A stretch of 64,000 bases of DNA from Chrysogorgia sp. JL179-B06 (Eukaryota; Cnidaria; Anthozoa; Scleralcyonacea; Chrysogorgiidae): contig JAYKKM010000002.1 in NCBI GenBank assembly GCA_035772405.1, positions 48,501-112,500 on the forward strand, given 5' to 3'. The stretch's first letter is position 1, and every line of letters starts with the position of its first letter. Both the position numbers and the translations under genes were made by a program. The notes beneath the pieces were generated by a model, which saw only the letters and a program-made list of their open reading frames with translations, was not told the origin of the DNA and searched no databases. Below are positions 30,940-42,363 of this stretch, piece by piece.

Positions 30940-31560
30940 AGGGTCTCTCTCAGTATATAAGGCATATCAAGGTGTCATAAGCTAAATAGCACACTATTCT
31001 TGACACTTCTTGGGTTTCCTGTGCGTAACTCGTGCTCAGTCTATGTATAGACGACGAATATTTCGATTTGTTCGAGCTTGAGTTTGTCTGGCCGACTTTC
31101 CGAGGGGATACGGGGGGGGCACTTACTAGGGTAACTAGGGAAAACTGCGCATGTTCTATTTGCACGCTGTCTTCCGCTGTCTTCCCAGACTACAGAAAGA
31201 TTGCTTCTCTGCTTTCACGGTAAGAATAACCAGTTATCGAATATTCGAATAGTTGACACTAATTTTGTCTGTTTTCCATAGGCGTACGGGCCGGGGGGGC
31301 TGCAGCCCCCCCCCCCCCCCACACATTTTTTTGAAAGTTAAGCTATTCGGGCAAAAATGGTATTGCCATTCGGGCAAAAATGGTGTTTGAATAGTTTGAT
31401 TAAATTGTTATTCGTCAGTTTTAGCGAAGCAGATTAACCGCGGATCTGTCATCTGTGGCAATTTATTCGGAAAATTATTGTCATATTAGAGAGTGATGAC
31501 AGAAATTACCGTCATAGGCCGATACCCGAGCTAGGCGAACGGTTTGGCTTTCCATAAGCT
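30940..31560. other. Unique spacer with partial inverted homology to 38.1 kb
   Basis: GGAAAACTGCGCATGTTCTA followed by TTCACGGTAAGAATAACC near 31,138-31,215 recurs in reverse complement at 38,130-38,185. A G-run, then GGGGGGGCTGCAGCCCCCCC near 31,292, may be a damaged hAT-type end (CATAGGCGTACGGGCC); no partner end was found. No gene. Confidence 0.5.
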
Positions 31561-31619
31561 TTACCAATACAAGCGATACTCGAACTCTAAAAAAAGCGCA
31601 AGAAGCCCCTGCGGAGGAG

Positions 31620-32610
31620 AGTGCGGATGTGAGATATTGGATAAGTTCTCAACACTAGATCATTTGTGACGTACTCTGTGCACCCCTTGGGGACGCAGTG
31701 TGAAAAAGGTGGATAGTTTACTTCCCATTTTGAAAGATTATCCGTTGTAATTAGCCTCCTCCGCAGGCAACTCTGTGGCTTCTTTTCCCGAGTCAAATAG
31801 CTTCCAACGCTGTTTTAATCCCTTCACAATCCCTATATTTCCCTGCAATCCCAGCCACTCGCACAGCCTTGGAAGCGATTTGACTCGGAAAAAAGAAGTC
31901 ACAGAGCTACGTTGTAATGACCTTGATATAGTTTACTTCCCATTTTGAAAGATTATCTCAGACGAGAAGTCTGAGACAGTTGTAATGACCTTGATAAAGT
32001 TTGCTTCCCATTTTGAAAGATTATCCCAGTTGTAATGACATACTTCATTGCAACTGGTGTAAGTTACTTATTTAGTATCACGTGCATGCACAGTTGATAT
32101 CAAGTTCGGGTGGCGCGCGATAACATTTAACCATTCAACTGTGCTTCTAACTCTTTTAGCTGAAAGATGAAGTTGACTAAGTTGGTCTTTCAAACAGCTG
32201 TTATTGCTCAGCTTTTGGTACACGTTATTACGATCAGGTATGACATTATTATAGTCTATATTATTTCACCTCTATTTCAGGGATCTTTCTGAAAACACCA
32301 AGAATAACAAAACAATCAGCTCAATACATCAATTCGCGGTTCTCCCCCGTATTTTGGATCTTGCCGTCTTCATGCTTTGCAAACTCCATGCTAAATTAGT
32401 CGAATCAGTATATTGTGCTGCGTAGGGACTAGTGTACAAATACAAATGGAATAATCTAAAACATTGCGCTACGAGCTAGTCTAACGTCAAACGTTTCGAA
32501 CGACCTTAGCGAAGGACGAAGCCTTCTTTCCTATGAGGGGTGATTGAGGTCAAAATTCAATTCCAAATTACGTTATCCATGTTCTCGATGTTGTTGTTTG
32601 GGGTGGGGGG
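31620..32610 (-). repeat. Segmental repeat B (minus)
   Basis: Reverse complement of repeats A and C over about 1 kb, running from GATCATTTGTGACGTACTCT to GTTATCCATGTTCTCGATGT. It is interrupted at 31,752-31,910 by a small element that A and C lack, and it carries an extra TCTCAGACGAGAAGTCTGAG palindrome at 31,964. Confidence 0.9.
31752..31910. mobile_element. Small foldback with 8-bp target duplication
   Basis: GTTGTAAT flanks both sides exactly (31,744-31,751 and 31,911-31,918). The arms CTCTGTGGCTTCTTTTCCCG and GGAAAAAAGAAGTCACAGAG pair over about 40 bp. Repeats A and C show the uninterrupted site (CAGTTGTAATGAC on the equivalent strand). The 8-bp duplication points to hAT-type mobilisation. 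Confidence 0.85.
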
Positions 32611-32851
32611 GGGGGGGGAGGGGTGGTAGAAAAGGCGGCCGAGGGGTTATTGCAGAACGCATTTATAGTTTAAGTAATAATCGATTCTGAAAGTTAAGAT
32701 ATGCAGATGACCGAACGTGATCCTGATAAGTAATCTTATCAGGTCATATTCTGTCATCCAGACTGCACAGTAAACAAATAGCACAGATTCCAATGGCGCG
32801 TCCTATTATTAACTGCAAGAATTCAACTCAAACTAAGACGGAACACAATTA

Positions 32852-33670
32852 CAGTCGAACCTCTCGGTATGGACACCTCTCTAATGCGGACACCTCTCCG
32901 TTACCGACACTTTGTTAGATCCCAGCAAAATGCTCACTCATTTGTTTAAAAAATACCTCCATAATACGGACACTCTCTAATACGGACAACGAACACTTCG
33001 TCACGTCCCCAGAAAGAAAAAACCTCTTTAATACGGACACTAATTGACACAGCATTCATTTCCTGTTTAGCGTTTTAATTAGTAGGTTTTGTAAACTTTC
33101 GCACCATCAGCTTGCGTTCATTTACGCTCTTTCGCGGCCTTCGTTTCTGATTCAAATCAAGTTCCTCGGCAGTTTTGTCGCTTCGTCACAGCTGGCTGAC
33201 GAACTCCGAAGATTATTTCTAGAGTGCAATCTGTGTCTGTAGAAAGACGCCGTGCAAACTCAGTGCAAAAATCTATTTAGGTTTTTTATAAGCCACAGCA
33301 CTAGTTACACTAGTCCTTTTAACTGCGTTAATTGTTTACTGACAATAAATTTTATGAATTACAGGCTAGTTTTTTAAATTGAAAACTTTATTAGTATTTA
33401 CGTTTCAAAATAATTTTAAGCACTTCAAACAAAACAACCTTCGGAAGATATCTTTATGAGTAAAAGTATTACAAGAAAAAAAAGTGTTAATTTAACGCCA
33501 TTAAACCACAAAAATAGGCAATACAAAATAACAGTAATGTCCACTTGGAACGTTTTAAAGTGTCATGATATGGGGTACCTCTATAATACGGACACCTCTC
33601 TAATACGGACATTTACTATATAAGGGACTAATACTGTCCCTTCGATGTCCGTATTAGAGAGGTTCGACTG
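32852..33670. mobile_element. Pogo/Tc1-type non-autonomous element
   Basis: Ends CAGTCGAACCTCTC and GAGAGGTTCGACTG with a TA on each side (32,850-32,851 and 33,671-33,672). Inside both ends the phrase CTCTAATACGGACAC is repeated several times (four or more on the left, two on the right), probably transposase-binding repeats. The form CAGT-GAACCTC is typical of pogo/Tigger-type termini. No transposase frame. Confidence 0.9.
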
Positions 33671-33740
33671 TATAATTGGAGCGTAATTATTGTTGTGAGT
33701 TTTGTCTTGTAATTTATAAGTAAATATAATAAGTACTTAT

Positions 33741-33883
33741 TAACCGAGCGCGAGGTCCGTACGGGAAAATATTTTGCTTGAGATCTTTTGAGTACAGACC
33801 GGGCCCGAAGGGCGAGGTCTGTACTCAAAAGATCGAAAGCAAAATATTTTCCCGTACGGACCGAGCTTGTGAGGTTAATAAGG
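33741..33883. repeat. Long palindrome (composite element 2)
   Basis: ACCGAGCGCGAGGTCCGTAC at the left, then GGGAAAATATTTTGCTTGAG and ATCTTTTGAGTACAGACC, answered by GGTCTGTACTCAAAAGATC, GCAAAATATTTTCCCGTACG and CGAGCTTGTGAGGTTAATA. The arms are about 65 bp and nearly perfect around a GGGCCCGAAGGGC centre. Confidence 0.92.
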
Positions 33884-33885
33884 AA

Positions 33886-34182
33886 TTTATTATATGTCTC
33901 GACTACAACGAGAAATAATTTAGAGAAAACATTATTTAAAATGGCTTGCTTTTTTTCTCTTGTGTACTCTGTCTCCGTAGCATTTAAGATATCATCTTCG
34001 TCGGTTAGTTCCTCCGGATAATAGAGTTGGCCGTGCATTTTTTGTTATTTCGTTTAATTTTGCTGTAGTTTCTTGTTTTTGTGCGGGTCCGTACACCGAG
34101 TCCGTACGGTAAAGTACGGACCCGCACGTTAGCCAATCAGCGTTCAAATACGCCAGTTCGGACTCGCAAGACATATAATAAA
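33886..34182 (-). mobile_element. Composite element 2: unit between TTTATTATATGTC inverted repeats
   Basis: TTTATTATATGTC (33,886-33,898) and GACATATAATAAA (34,170-34,182) are exact inverted 13-mers. On the minus strand the order is: GATTGGCTAACGTGCGGGTC, an inverted pair of GTGCGGGTCCGTAC, an ATG, then an acidic leader. It abuts the palindrome at 33,741-33,883, exactly as in element 1. Confidence 0.75.
33895..34038 (-). pseudogene. Recombinase leader remnant
   Basis: MHGQLYYPEELTDEDDILNA, then ETEYTREKKQAILNNVF. The LYYPEE block and the acidic context match FYYPEED in the 6.3-6.6 kb copy, so both descend from the same protein N-terminus. Everything downstream is deleted; the frame runs into the palindrome. 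Confidence 0.55.
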
Positions 34183-34859
34183 GTATAAATATAAATTTAT
34201 AAGTAAATTTTCTACGCGCTTTTACAATTTTTGTTAATTGTTTACCTTTCTGGATGAGCGAATGTGACCTGTTTACCCATCATGTATTGTTTTCTCGAAA
34301 ACATCTGTTGAACGGCGCTGTTTCGCTCAAGGTGTGATGTAATACATATAAAAGTTTAAATGTATCGCATAACTTCTGATATAATTCTAGTGGCGCGTAT
34401 GTGTGTTCGTGTGCGTGTGACGGAGGTCTGAGCTCAGAGAATTAAAAGATAGATCAATGTATTAAAGCTGAAATCCTCAGAAAGTATTTCCATGCTGCCA
34501 TCCCAAAACTAGCCAGAGTTGACGCCTAGCGGGCGTCTTGTTTGCAATAATTTTGCGTCAAATTTGGTTTGTTTTCCGCATTTTGAGCTATAATAATAAC
34601 AGCCAGACGCATGTTTTCATGTTACACAGATCAGTGTTGTAAACCTCTATCGAAACTTGCAATCGATACAAGACATTTTTGAAAGTACGCTTACTTGCTA
34701 AGACCTTATTTTTTAACACTGTCTGGTGAGAAAATTAATATTTTTCTCCAGGGCATGGGGCTATACCGTCCCGTCCGTCCACGCCTTAATCCGGCTCTGT
34801 GCAGGAGCAGTGGATACGAGGTTGGATTCCAGCAGAATAATTCTAGAAATGTTCTATAG

Positions 34860-35150
34860 CTTGAGGATCAAATAAATAGAATGTAGAATCTTAACCACGC
34901 ATCAAGGCGATTGTAATAATAACATACGGTAATCATATGACGCGTTTATAATGTCAACATTTAATATGACCCTTTGAACGGCATACATCTAATTCGAACA
35001 ACATTTACTCGAGACGAGAAAGCTTCGCGAAGTTATTAATTTTCCATTCAAGCGACACTTTTACGAAATCGAACTTGACCTAACGTTACGTTTCTTTCGA
35101 CTTTTAAGCGATTTTGATGCTTTATACCCGAAAACGTTACACTACGGGCG
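34860..35150 (+). repeat. Segmental-repeat module, copy 3
   Basis: Very close to 27,740-28,050 (GCTTGAGGATCAAATAAATA, CGCATCAAGGCGATTGTAAT, CGAAATCGAACTTGACC). As in copy 1, it leads into the acidic-frame sequence, here at 35,500 after a different element insertion. Confidence 0.85.
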
Positions 35151-35162
35151 GAGAGGGAGGGT

Positions 35163-35454
35163 GAGCACGCCATTTATCCTGGTCAGCGGCAAGCAATCGT
35201 CTTCTGGACGATCCTTTTATTAGTATTAAGGTTAGTAATTGGAATTTACTTGGCTTTCCTGTGTCGCAGGGGTTAGGGTTAGAAAACCGATTGGGCGGGG
35301 GGTTAGGGTTAGGATCTAAGTTGTTTTTGGTTAGCATGCAGTTCTATGATGTATAGTATAACATATTATCATAATATAGGTGTCTCTCGCGGATACTAAA
35401 AAAGATCGTCCAGAAGACGATTGGTTGCCGCTGACCGGGATAAATGGCGTGCTC
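35163..35454. mobile_element. Foldback element with GAGCACGCC ends
   Basis: The left arm (GAGCACGCCATTTATCCTGG, CGTCTTCTGGACGATC) and right arm (GATCGTCCAGAAGACG, then CCGGGATAAATGGCGTGCTC) pair over about 65 bp. The loop has two GGTTAGGGTTAG runs. It sits where copy 1 has only the start of the acidic frame, so it replaced or displaced that start. Confidence 0.85.
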
Positions 35455-35499
35455 TGTAGTTTCTCGATACAAATTATGATAGAAGACTCGGAGTTATCA

Positions 35500-35650
35500 G
35501 ATCAGAAAAGTGAAGTCGAAGATGTCGATTTTGAGGCGGATAATTCTCGTCAAACAAGTGAAAGGAAGACATACAGCTGTACGATGGACACGATGTCGAT
35601 GATATTCATCTGATTGACGTGGTTGATGCGGAAAGACTCAGGAAAGTATA
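35500..35650 (+). pseudogene. Diverged copy of the acidic frame at 29,129
   Basis: QKSEVEDVDFEADNSRQTSE matches MKSEVEDIDVEGDNSRQTSE of the first copy. After KTY the frame is shifted (an extra base near 35,580), although the DNA continues to match through GATGATATTCATCTGATTGA. The upstream start is lost. Dead copy. Confidence 0.6.
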
Positions 35651-35809
35651 AAGCTAACTTCTTTTGTTTCAGGTTTGTCCAAACAATGCAAAATTTAGTG
35701 TTTTACTATTTTTAGAATTTCGGATATTTTCTACCTGAAACTTTCATAATTGGTAATGCCAAAGTTGAAATATGATATTTATGAAAATTTACTAATCCGC
35801 CACAAATTC

Positions 35810-36850
35810 AGACCAATATTTACTCGATTTCAATTCTGAAAACAGATTTGGAATTACCGAGTGGCTACATAACATACGTGCCTATTATGTTACGCAAACG
35901 TGCAACCTGTATCAGATCATAATCCGTTCAAACCCAGTCCTTCATCTTGAACACTGACAGAATACGAAGTCAAACAATAAGATACGTCAACTAAAGTCGA
36001 GATTTGAACAACAGCGTCGAGAACATGGATAACGTAATTTGGAATTGAATTTTGACCTCATGCACCCCTCATAGGAAAGAATTAAGGCTTCGTCCTTCGC
36101 TAAGGTCGTTCGAAACGTTTAACGTTAGACTAGCTCGTAGCGCAATGTTTTAGATTATTCCATTTGTATTTGTACACTAGTCCCTACGCAGCACAATATA
36201 CTGATCCGACTAATTTAGCATGGAGTTTGCAAAGCATGAAGACGGCAAGATCCAAAATACGGCGGAGAACCGCGAATTGATGTATTGAGCTGATTATTTT
36301 GTTATTGTTGGTGTTTTCAGAAAGATCCCTGAAATAGAGGTGAAATAATATAGACTATAATAATGTCATACCTGATCGTAATAACGTGTACCAAAAGCTG
36401 AGCAATGACAGCTGTTTGAAAGACCAACTTAGCCAACTTCATCTTTCAGCTAAAAGAGTTAGAAGCCAGTTGAATGGTTAAATGTTATCGCGCGCCACCC
36501 GCACTTGATATAAACTGTGCATGTACGTGATGCTACATAAGTAACTTTACACCAGTTGCAATGAAGTGGTGACATGCAAGTATATCATTACAACTGGGAT
36601 AATCTTTCAAAATGGGAAGCAAACTATATCAAAGTCATTACAACTGAGTCTGAGATAATCTTTCAAAATGGGAAATAAACTATATCAAGGTCATTACAAC
36701 TGGGATAATCTTTCAAAATGGGAAGTAAACTATCCTGCCTTTTTCACACTGCGTCCCCAGGGGGTGCACAGAGTACGTCACAAATGATCTAGTGTTGAGA
36801 AAATATTCAATATCTCACAACCGCAATCTAGAGAACTAATAACTTAACAG
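35810..36850 (+). repeat. Segmental repeat C (plus)
   Basis: Same content and order as repeat A, with extra GATAATCTTTCAAAATGGGA units near 36,600-36,720 (three instead of two) and a retained CGCGCCACCCGCACTTGATA block that A has lost. It ends at GAACTAATAACTTAACAGCC. Confidence 0.9.
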
Positions 36851-37179
36851 CCTATTTATTGCTGCTCCCCTCAGGGGGCAGCGCGCGTTACTGTGTCTCG
36901 TGTCCAGACCTCTTCGCCGAACTATGTAAAGCCAACTGGGTGGATGTGGACCAGTTTATGACGTTTTGTGACGTAAAGTTTTGTGACGTTCATTTGATAA
37001 AAACGCTAACATACTCCAAAGTTTCTTCGGGTATTTACGGAAGTCCAGAATAATATGTTCAATTCTTACGACCTTGGTGGCCGGCAAGCCATGTTATTTT
37101 TCTGAAGATTGAACGCATGGTTACTTCTGTCTTTGCACTGTCTTTGGCTTGATCGATCTTCTCTGCCACATGGTTAGTG

Positions 37180-37400
37180 CATGTAATGTCAAAATTCAAT
37201 GTTGCCATTTTAACGCCATGTCGCCATACGTCTAATTCGAACAACATTTACTTGAAACGAGCAAGCCTGGCGACTATAAATTTTCCATTCAAGCGACACG
37301 TTTGCCAAATGGAACTTCACGTTTGTAATATTTGCGGCTGATTGATTGACTGACCGCCAGGTCGAGCGGTCATATTTCAAATCGAACGCGGGATCACCAG
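37180..37400 (+). repeat. Segmental-repeat module, partial copy
   Basis: GTCAAAATTCAATGTTGCCA, CGTCTAATTCGAACAACATT and CAAGCGACACGTTTGCCAAA, then CGGTCATATTTCAAATCGAA, as also seen (in reverse complement) near 26,560-26,640. Confidence 0.7.
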
Positions 37401-38290
37401 CCGTCGATTAAGGACGATACAAATAAGAAACATACACTACAGTCTACAGCGATTGTGTTTGTTATAGAAATATCGGGCAATCGGGATTCTTGTCCACAGG
37501 CTCTCGAATACTCTCGAATTTCGGCAGTTCATAAGCAAGCGAAAACAGACAAAACAGCGGAGACTGGGAAGTTCGTATCTCACGCCGAAGATCTTCGGCG
37601 TAGAATTTCCGTAGATTACGCCAAAGTTGGCGTAAAACTAATCACGTTTTCGGTGAAAATGACTGTCAACTGACTCGGCTAAATATAAAGACAACTGTCT
37701 GTGAGAATGAGAACTGCAAGTCTATAAATGTGAGAGTCTGAAACTCTGTGAAGCCGCTCAAATACGTTCAAATCGGTCTGACTTTGATTCGGACAATATT
37801 CAATAAGAATCAGAGATTGAAGAGTGGAGACATGCGTTTCAAAGGAGTCAACTCAAAGCCCAAAGGATGTTGAGTAAAGGTGGCAATTGTTTATTTGCCA
37901 GCACTGAACAAACCCTTAAATAGCAAATTAAATGCAATTTCATCAACTAAATAGCCTTATAGCGGCACGCAGTGCGTCTACTTTGGTTTTGCGTTTTCAC
38001 TTCCAGACCCCCTGACTGGCGCAAACGTTTTGGAGGGAAATTGTACAACCCCCCTGACTGGCGTATGAAATTTTGAGGCCTTAGCGTTGGCGTAAATCTA
38101 CGAACTTTCCAAATAACTGGTTATTCTCGAGGTTATTCTTACCGTGAATCAAATAGAACATGCGCAGTTTTCCATAGTTTGCCCTCCGGAAAGTGCGTCC
38201 ACAATTGAACGCACGTTCACGCTTTATTCAGGGAACTTTGTAAACCATCGGGATACCTTATGGAGGCAGCACTTTCCTTGCGATAGTAAC
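37400..38290. other. No gene seen
   Basis: Includes a small hairpin (CACGCCGAAGATCTTCGGCG, 37,580) and CCCCCTGACTGGCG twice near 38,010-38,060. No recognisable protein or complete element. Confidence 0.5.
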
Positions 38291-38299
38291 TTCTAGTTT

Positions 38300-38640
38300 T
38301 ATTTTATTTAACTAGGAGTTCTTATCATCAGTGAAATGCTGCCGTTGGTGCGTGCAGTGTTCAGAATCAGGCATAAATAGAATGTAGAATCTATGAAGGT
38401 TATCATATAGCCTGGTAATCATATTGCGCGTTTATAATGTCAAAATTCAATATTACCATTTGAACGCCATACATCTAATTCGAATAACATTTACTCGAAA
38501 TGTTAACATGTCTCGCGAAGTTATCAATTTTCCATTCAAGCGACACTTTTGCTAAATCGAACTTCACGTTTGTAATAGTTTGCTGATTGAACGACTTATC
38601 TGGCGAGGGCGGTTGAACAAATCAAATCGAACAAACGAAC
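38300..38640 (+). repeat. Segmental-repeat module, copy 4
   Basis: ACTAGGAGTTCTTATCATCA, then AAATGCTGCCGTTGG and the full module as in copy 2, ending ACGACTTATCTGGCG. It marks the right end of the mosaic. Confidence 0.8.
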
Positions 38641-38649
38641 CGGCGGGAT

Positions 38650-40380
38650 TACCTTCTGATAAATTGGCTGTGGAAAATGTTTATTGTTTAAGGTAAGAGG
38701 CTGTGAGAGAGGAGGTATTAGATTAGATGGCTACGTAAGTTGACAGATGTTGACGGCTTTGTTAGCGGTTTGCTTCATAGGGTTTGAAATGGCACAAGTT
38801 CGGGATTCGGGTCCGCTGCTGTACCTGTTGAGCTATATATCGAGTGAAGTACACGAGATATTCTAGCGACAACTTAACGCTTATCCATGAGGATGTGCAC
38901 TGTTTCAATTCTATTAGAGAATCATGGTCAAAAAACAGGAAGAAATATTTTAATACCGCTGAAGTAAACAGAAAAGTTGAGTGAAGCGGTATTTGAAGTC
39001 GCATGCAGGCGTAGATTCGTGATGAAAGTATTTGTTCATGTTTTTGTCAGAATGATTGTAATTGTTGATCCGAGTTAGGACTCGACGAGTTAGGATTCGA
39101 GTTAAGATTTCTTTCATATCTTTCTGTGTAAAGACGCATACGAATATGCGGAAACCGGTGAACTTTACGGCAGTTTCGATCGACGCGAATCTTTGCCACA
39201 AATCTTTCCTAACGGGGTAGGGTGGGTGGCAGCAATAACAAATATAAATGTATATATGTGTCATATTCTCTAACCTGCGTGCAGACTCTACAATCAAGAA
39301 TATCATTCTGGATTGTAGAGCTGCACGCAGGCTACATACGCATTCAATACCTATTCTAGGTAAATCCATAGTAAATCTCAATGGGTAAGTAATGGCGTTT
39401 CAAATTTCATTTTGTCGAATCTAATGAGTATTGAGTACAGTGTGCAATTTAATCGGCATATGATCGATAAGAACTTTATATCATGTGCTTCGATGTCACT
39501 TTGAAACAATAAGTTCATCGGCTATTATCGAACTTAATGCATTAATAAAATTCCGCCTTACTGGCAATAATTTGAATATATTATTTTCGATACCAGTGTT
39601 TGATGATCAATATAAATTATAGCCATCTAATTTTCACATTTCTAAACGCTTTTGAATGCAAAATAGTGGTGCCGATTTCAAATTTCATGGTTGACGATGC
39701 TGCCATTCAACACCGCGCCAAACGCGGATACGCTACTTATAAGCAATAACGCACAGCAAGCACGAGTGCAACAACGAGTATATCCAGGAGCGCGCGTTGA
39801 ATTTAATTTTAAAACGAATCCTAACTCGAATCCTAACTCGACAGACTAACTCTAGGGTTCTTGGCTGTTGCGTTAGATGGAGTTGATTAAGAAAATGATT
39901 GTGTAATCGGAGTCTCGCAATTGAAAGAGACGTCTGTGACTCGATAGTAACGACAATATTTTCAAAACATAATTATCAACGATGCCCATGCACTAGCACC
40001 GACCCCGCAAGGCATGACATGACGTTATTACTTGGGCTACCCCCTGTGGGGTAGCACCAAGTCTTAGAATGGGCTGCACTTCTGTATTTTAATTATTTTA
40101 ATTATTTTTATTTTTCTGGTCAACAAAATGCAACTAATTCCCATCTATCAAACTGACGTGATCTTATTTCGTTGTTCTTTATTCTCATGACGTCATGACT
40201 GTTTCAGTGATGAAAACGAGCGCTGACCTTATATTCATGATCCACGCTTCTTTGGTCGCCATTGCCATTGATCAACTTCAAGACTCTAGCAAATTTGTGA
40301 TAAGATTGATAAGGAATGTGGCTGGCAAGTATATTAATAATAAACATGCTCACACTACTTACAATCGCAGACACCGATAG
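38650..40380. other. No gene seen; one hairpin
   Basis: CCTGCGTGCAGACTCTACAA near 39,273 is answered by TTGTAGAGCTGCACGCAGG ending near 39,331. CGAGTTAGGATTCGAGTTA at about 39,086 is repeated in reverse complement at about 39,818. Otherwise featureless. Confidence 0.5.
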
Positions 40381-40384
40381 CGGT

Positions 40385-40615
40385 AGGGGAATGGCTAAAT
40401 GGCGTGGGTGGGTGGGTCGTGCGTCGTGGGTCGTGCGTCGTGGGTCGTGCGTCGTGGGTAAAATAAAATAAAATAAAATAAAATAAAATGAAATGAAATG
40501 AAATGAAATGAAATGAAATGAAATGAAATGAAATGAAATAAAATAAAATTGTAGATTTCGATGCCGGAAAATTGTAGATTTCGATGCCGGAAAATTGTAG
40601 ATTTCGATGTCCAAC
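40385..40615. repeat. GTCGTGCGTCGTGG tandem, pentanucleotide tail and 23-bp repeat
   Basis: Four imperfect 14-bp units (GGTCGTGCGTCGTG), then AAAAT and GAAAT pentamers for about 90 bp, then three copies of a 23-bp unit containing TGTAGATTTCGATGCCGG. The first two parts recur in reverse complement at 44,080-44,190, suggesting a SINE-like 3' tail. Confidence 0.8.
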
Positions 40616-40677
40616 ACACTTTGTACCCGCTTAAGATTTTATTACCAACTTGCACTATATATATATATAGAATATGA

Positions 40678-40724
40678 AATTGCCCAAAGAAGGAAGTTAG
40701 TAACGTCCGAAACATGTCGCAAAT
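40678..40724 (+). ncRNA. Hammerhead-like motif with damaged core
   Basis: CCAAAGA stands where CTGAAGA is expected (two changed core bases). It is followed by a 7-bp stem II (GGAAGTT/AACGTCC, one mismatch, AGT loop), GAAA, a palindromic stem III ACATGT and C40718. Flanks AATTGC and GCAAAT can form stem I with one mismatch. A TATATATATATAG run lies just upstream. This is the same promoter-plus-hammerhead layout as at 16,300-16,380, so probably a decayed Penelope-like terminal repeat. Confidence 0.5.
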
Positions 40725-40759
40725 AAAAGCAAAATTCCAAAGCGTTGTGTTGTTTTTAA

Positions 40760-41460
40760 ATATATATATATATATATATATATATCACTTTTCTCGCTCG
40801 CAGTCACAACACTCTCTCACTTCCAGTCTTTTTCTCACGCGGTTAACTATGTATAGTTTTTGTTCTATGCAATGGCGTTTTCATTCGCCCGTGTCCACCG
40901 CCCGCATGGGCTTGAAACATTATTCAAAATAATTTGCATTATTAGTAGATTTTCCACATCAGGACTTTCAAATATACTATTTACATCATTTGCACAGCGT
41001 ATACATCGACCGCATCAGCGATGATCGGTCGCCATTTGTTCAAGATCATCCGCAAATTCCCGAAACGACGATAGTGGTGTGCGTGATGTCCACAGATCGG
41101 TTTTATATTTTCGGACCAGATAATGAATATGATTCAAATAATGAATAATGAACAAAAGTCGCATCACATTTTGAAAATCCTCGGCAAAATAATTCTGTAT
41201 TGTATCTGAACTAGCTAGCGTTTATGGCGGCTGGTTTATCTGCTGCTTGTGCACTTCGGACAGTGTTCCTAGACTGTACCACGGACTGTATTCTCCTGAG
41301 TATATTCTCCTGAGAATCTTACCGTTCCTGAAAAAAATTGCCATAAAGGAAGCGGACGGTGTATTTTGCGGAATGGCGGAACGGCGGAGTGATTTAAAAA
41401 ATACTTCTTGAATATAGAGGATGTCCGCCAAAGAGACACACCATTGATATTCCACCCCCA
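40760..41460. other. No gene seen
   Basis: An (AT)n run at 40,761-40,784, then sequence without domains or element ends. Confidence 0.5.
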
Positions 41461-42200
41461 GCAGCGAAACTACTAACGACCACCCACCCCACCAACCTTT
41501 GACTGATTGCGATGGATATACCGACGACCCTCCGACAGATCCCGACCGGTTCGAGTTGGCCTACGAACACCTTCCAACCCCATCCGACCACATCCCGACG
41601 ACTCCCGAGTCTTCCGACCACTGTCCGACCATTCCCGAAGTTTTCCCGACTACCTCCGAAGTCCTTCCGACGGATTCCGAAGTTGTTCCGACAATTTCCG
41701 GTGATGTCCCGATGGCTTCCGAAGATGTGACGAACACTTCCGAAGTTGGCCCTTCACGTCACGATCTCCCTGTATCACTTCCCGACACCGAGATCACCTT
41801 CCGACCCGTTTCCCCGTCGTCCACCAAACAGTCCCAGCGACGTAGCAGATAGCGTCCGTCCCAGTATATACGCGACCTCCTCCGCGACACCCTTGTCGTA
41901 CCACCAGACATCTATTCCCGATGATCGTGATGACACACGCGAGACGGCCTAGAACAGTCGCGAGCGATCTTCGGTCCAGCGCCGAACTTCGACCGCGACC
42001 CTCCGTTCCGGATGACCTGCCCGCGGAGATGGATACCGGAGTCGGACCCACCTGACACTGAAAATATTGTCAACACCTCCGACAATGCCGCCCTGCGAAA
42101 ATAATTCCGGGACCACTGGGTAGGGCAATTCAACCATGCCTGGAGTTACCCGATCGCCCATCCGCTCGCCCACCACATGGCCACTTCCGCCCACGCTTCG
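41460..42200. other. GC-rich degenerate repeat island
   Basis: In contrast to its surroundings this stretch is rich in CCGA. The phrases TTCCGAAG, TTCCCGAC and CATCCCGACG recur every 12-24 bp. An open plus-strand frame (about 41,500-41,850) reads PTTPESSDHCPTIPEVFPTT-type Pro/Thr/Ser/Glu repeats but has no ATG at its start, and frames on the other strand are also open. I treat it as an old minisatellite, not a gene. Confidence 0.55.
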
Positions 42201-42363
42201 ACAGAGCTGATTTTAAATTTCATTTCACTTCATGATCCTGGTGTACCGGGATATTGCGTTTATATGGACAAAATTTGTCCCGCTTGACCGGGATCCGCGG
42301 GCGGACATTATTATTATTATTGAAATGACATTCCCAATCAGGTTTTTCAATGCCAATTTACAG

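Noticed and set aside
41499..41852. 117-codon Pro/Thr/Ser/Glu-rich frame
   Set aside because: No ATG in position, repeat-derived, and frames on the other strand and in other registers are open as well.
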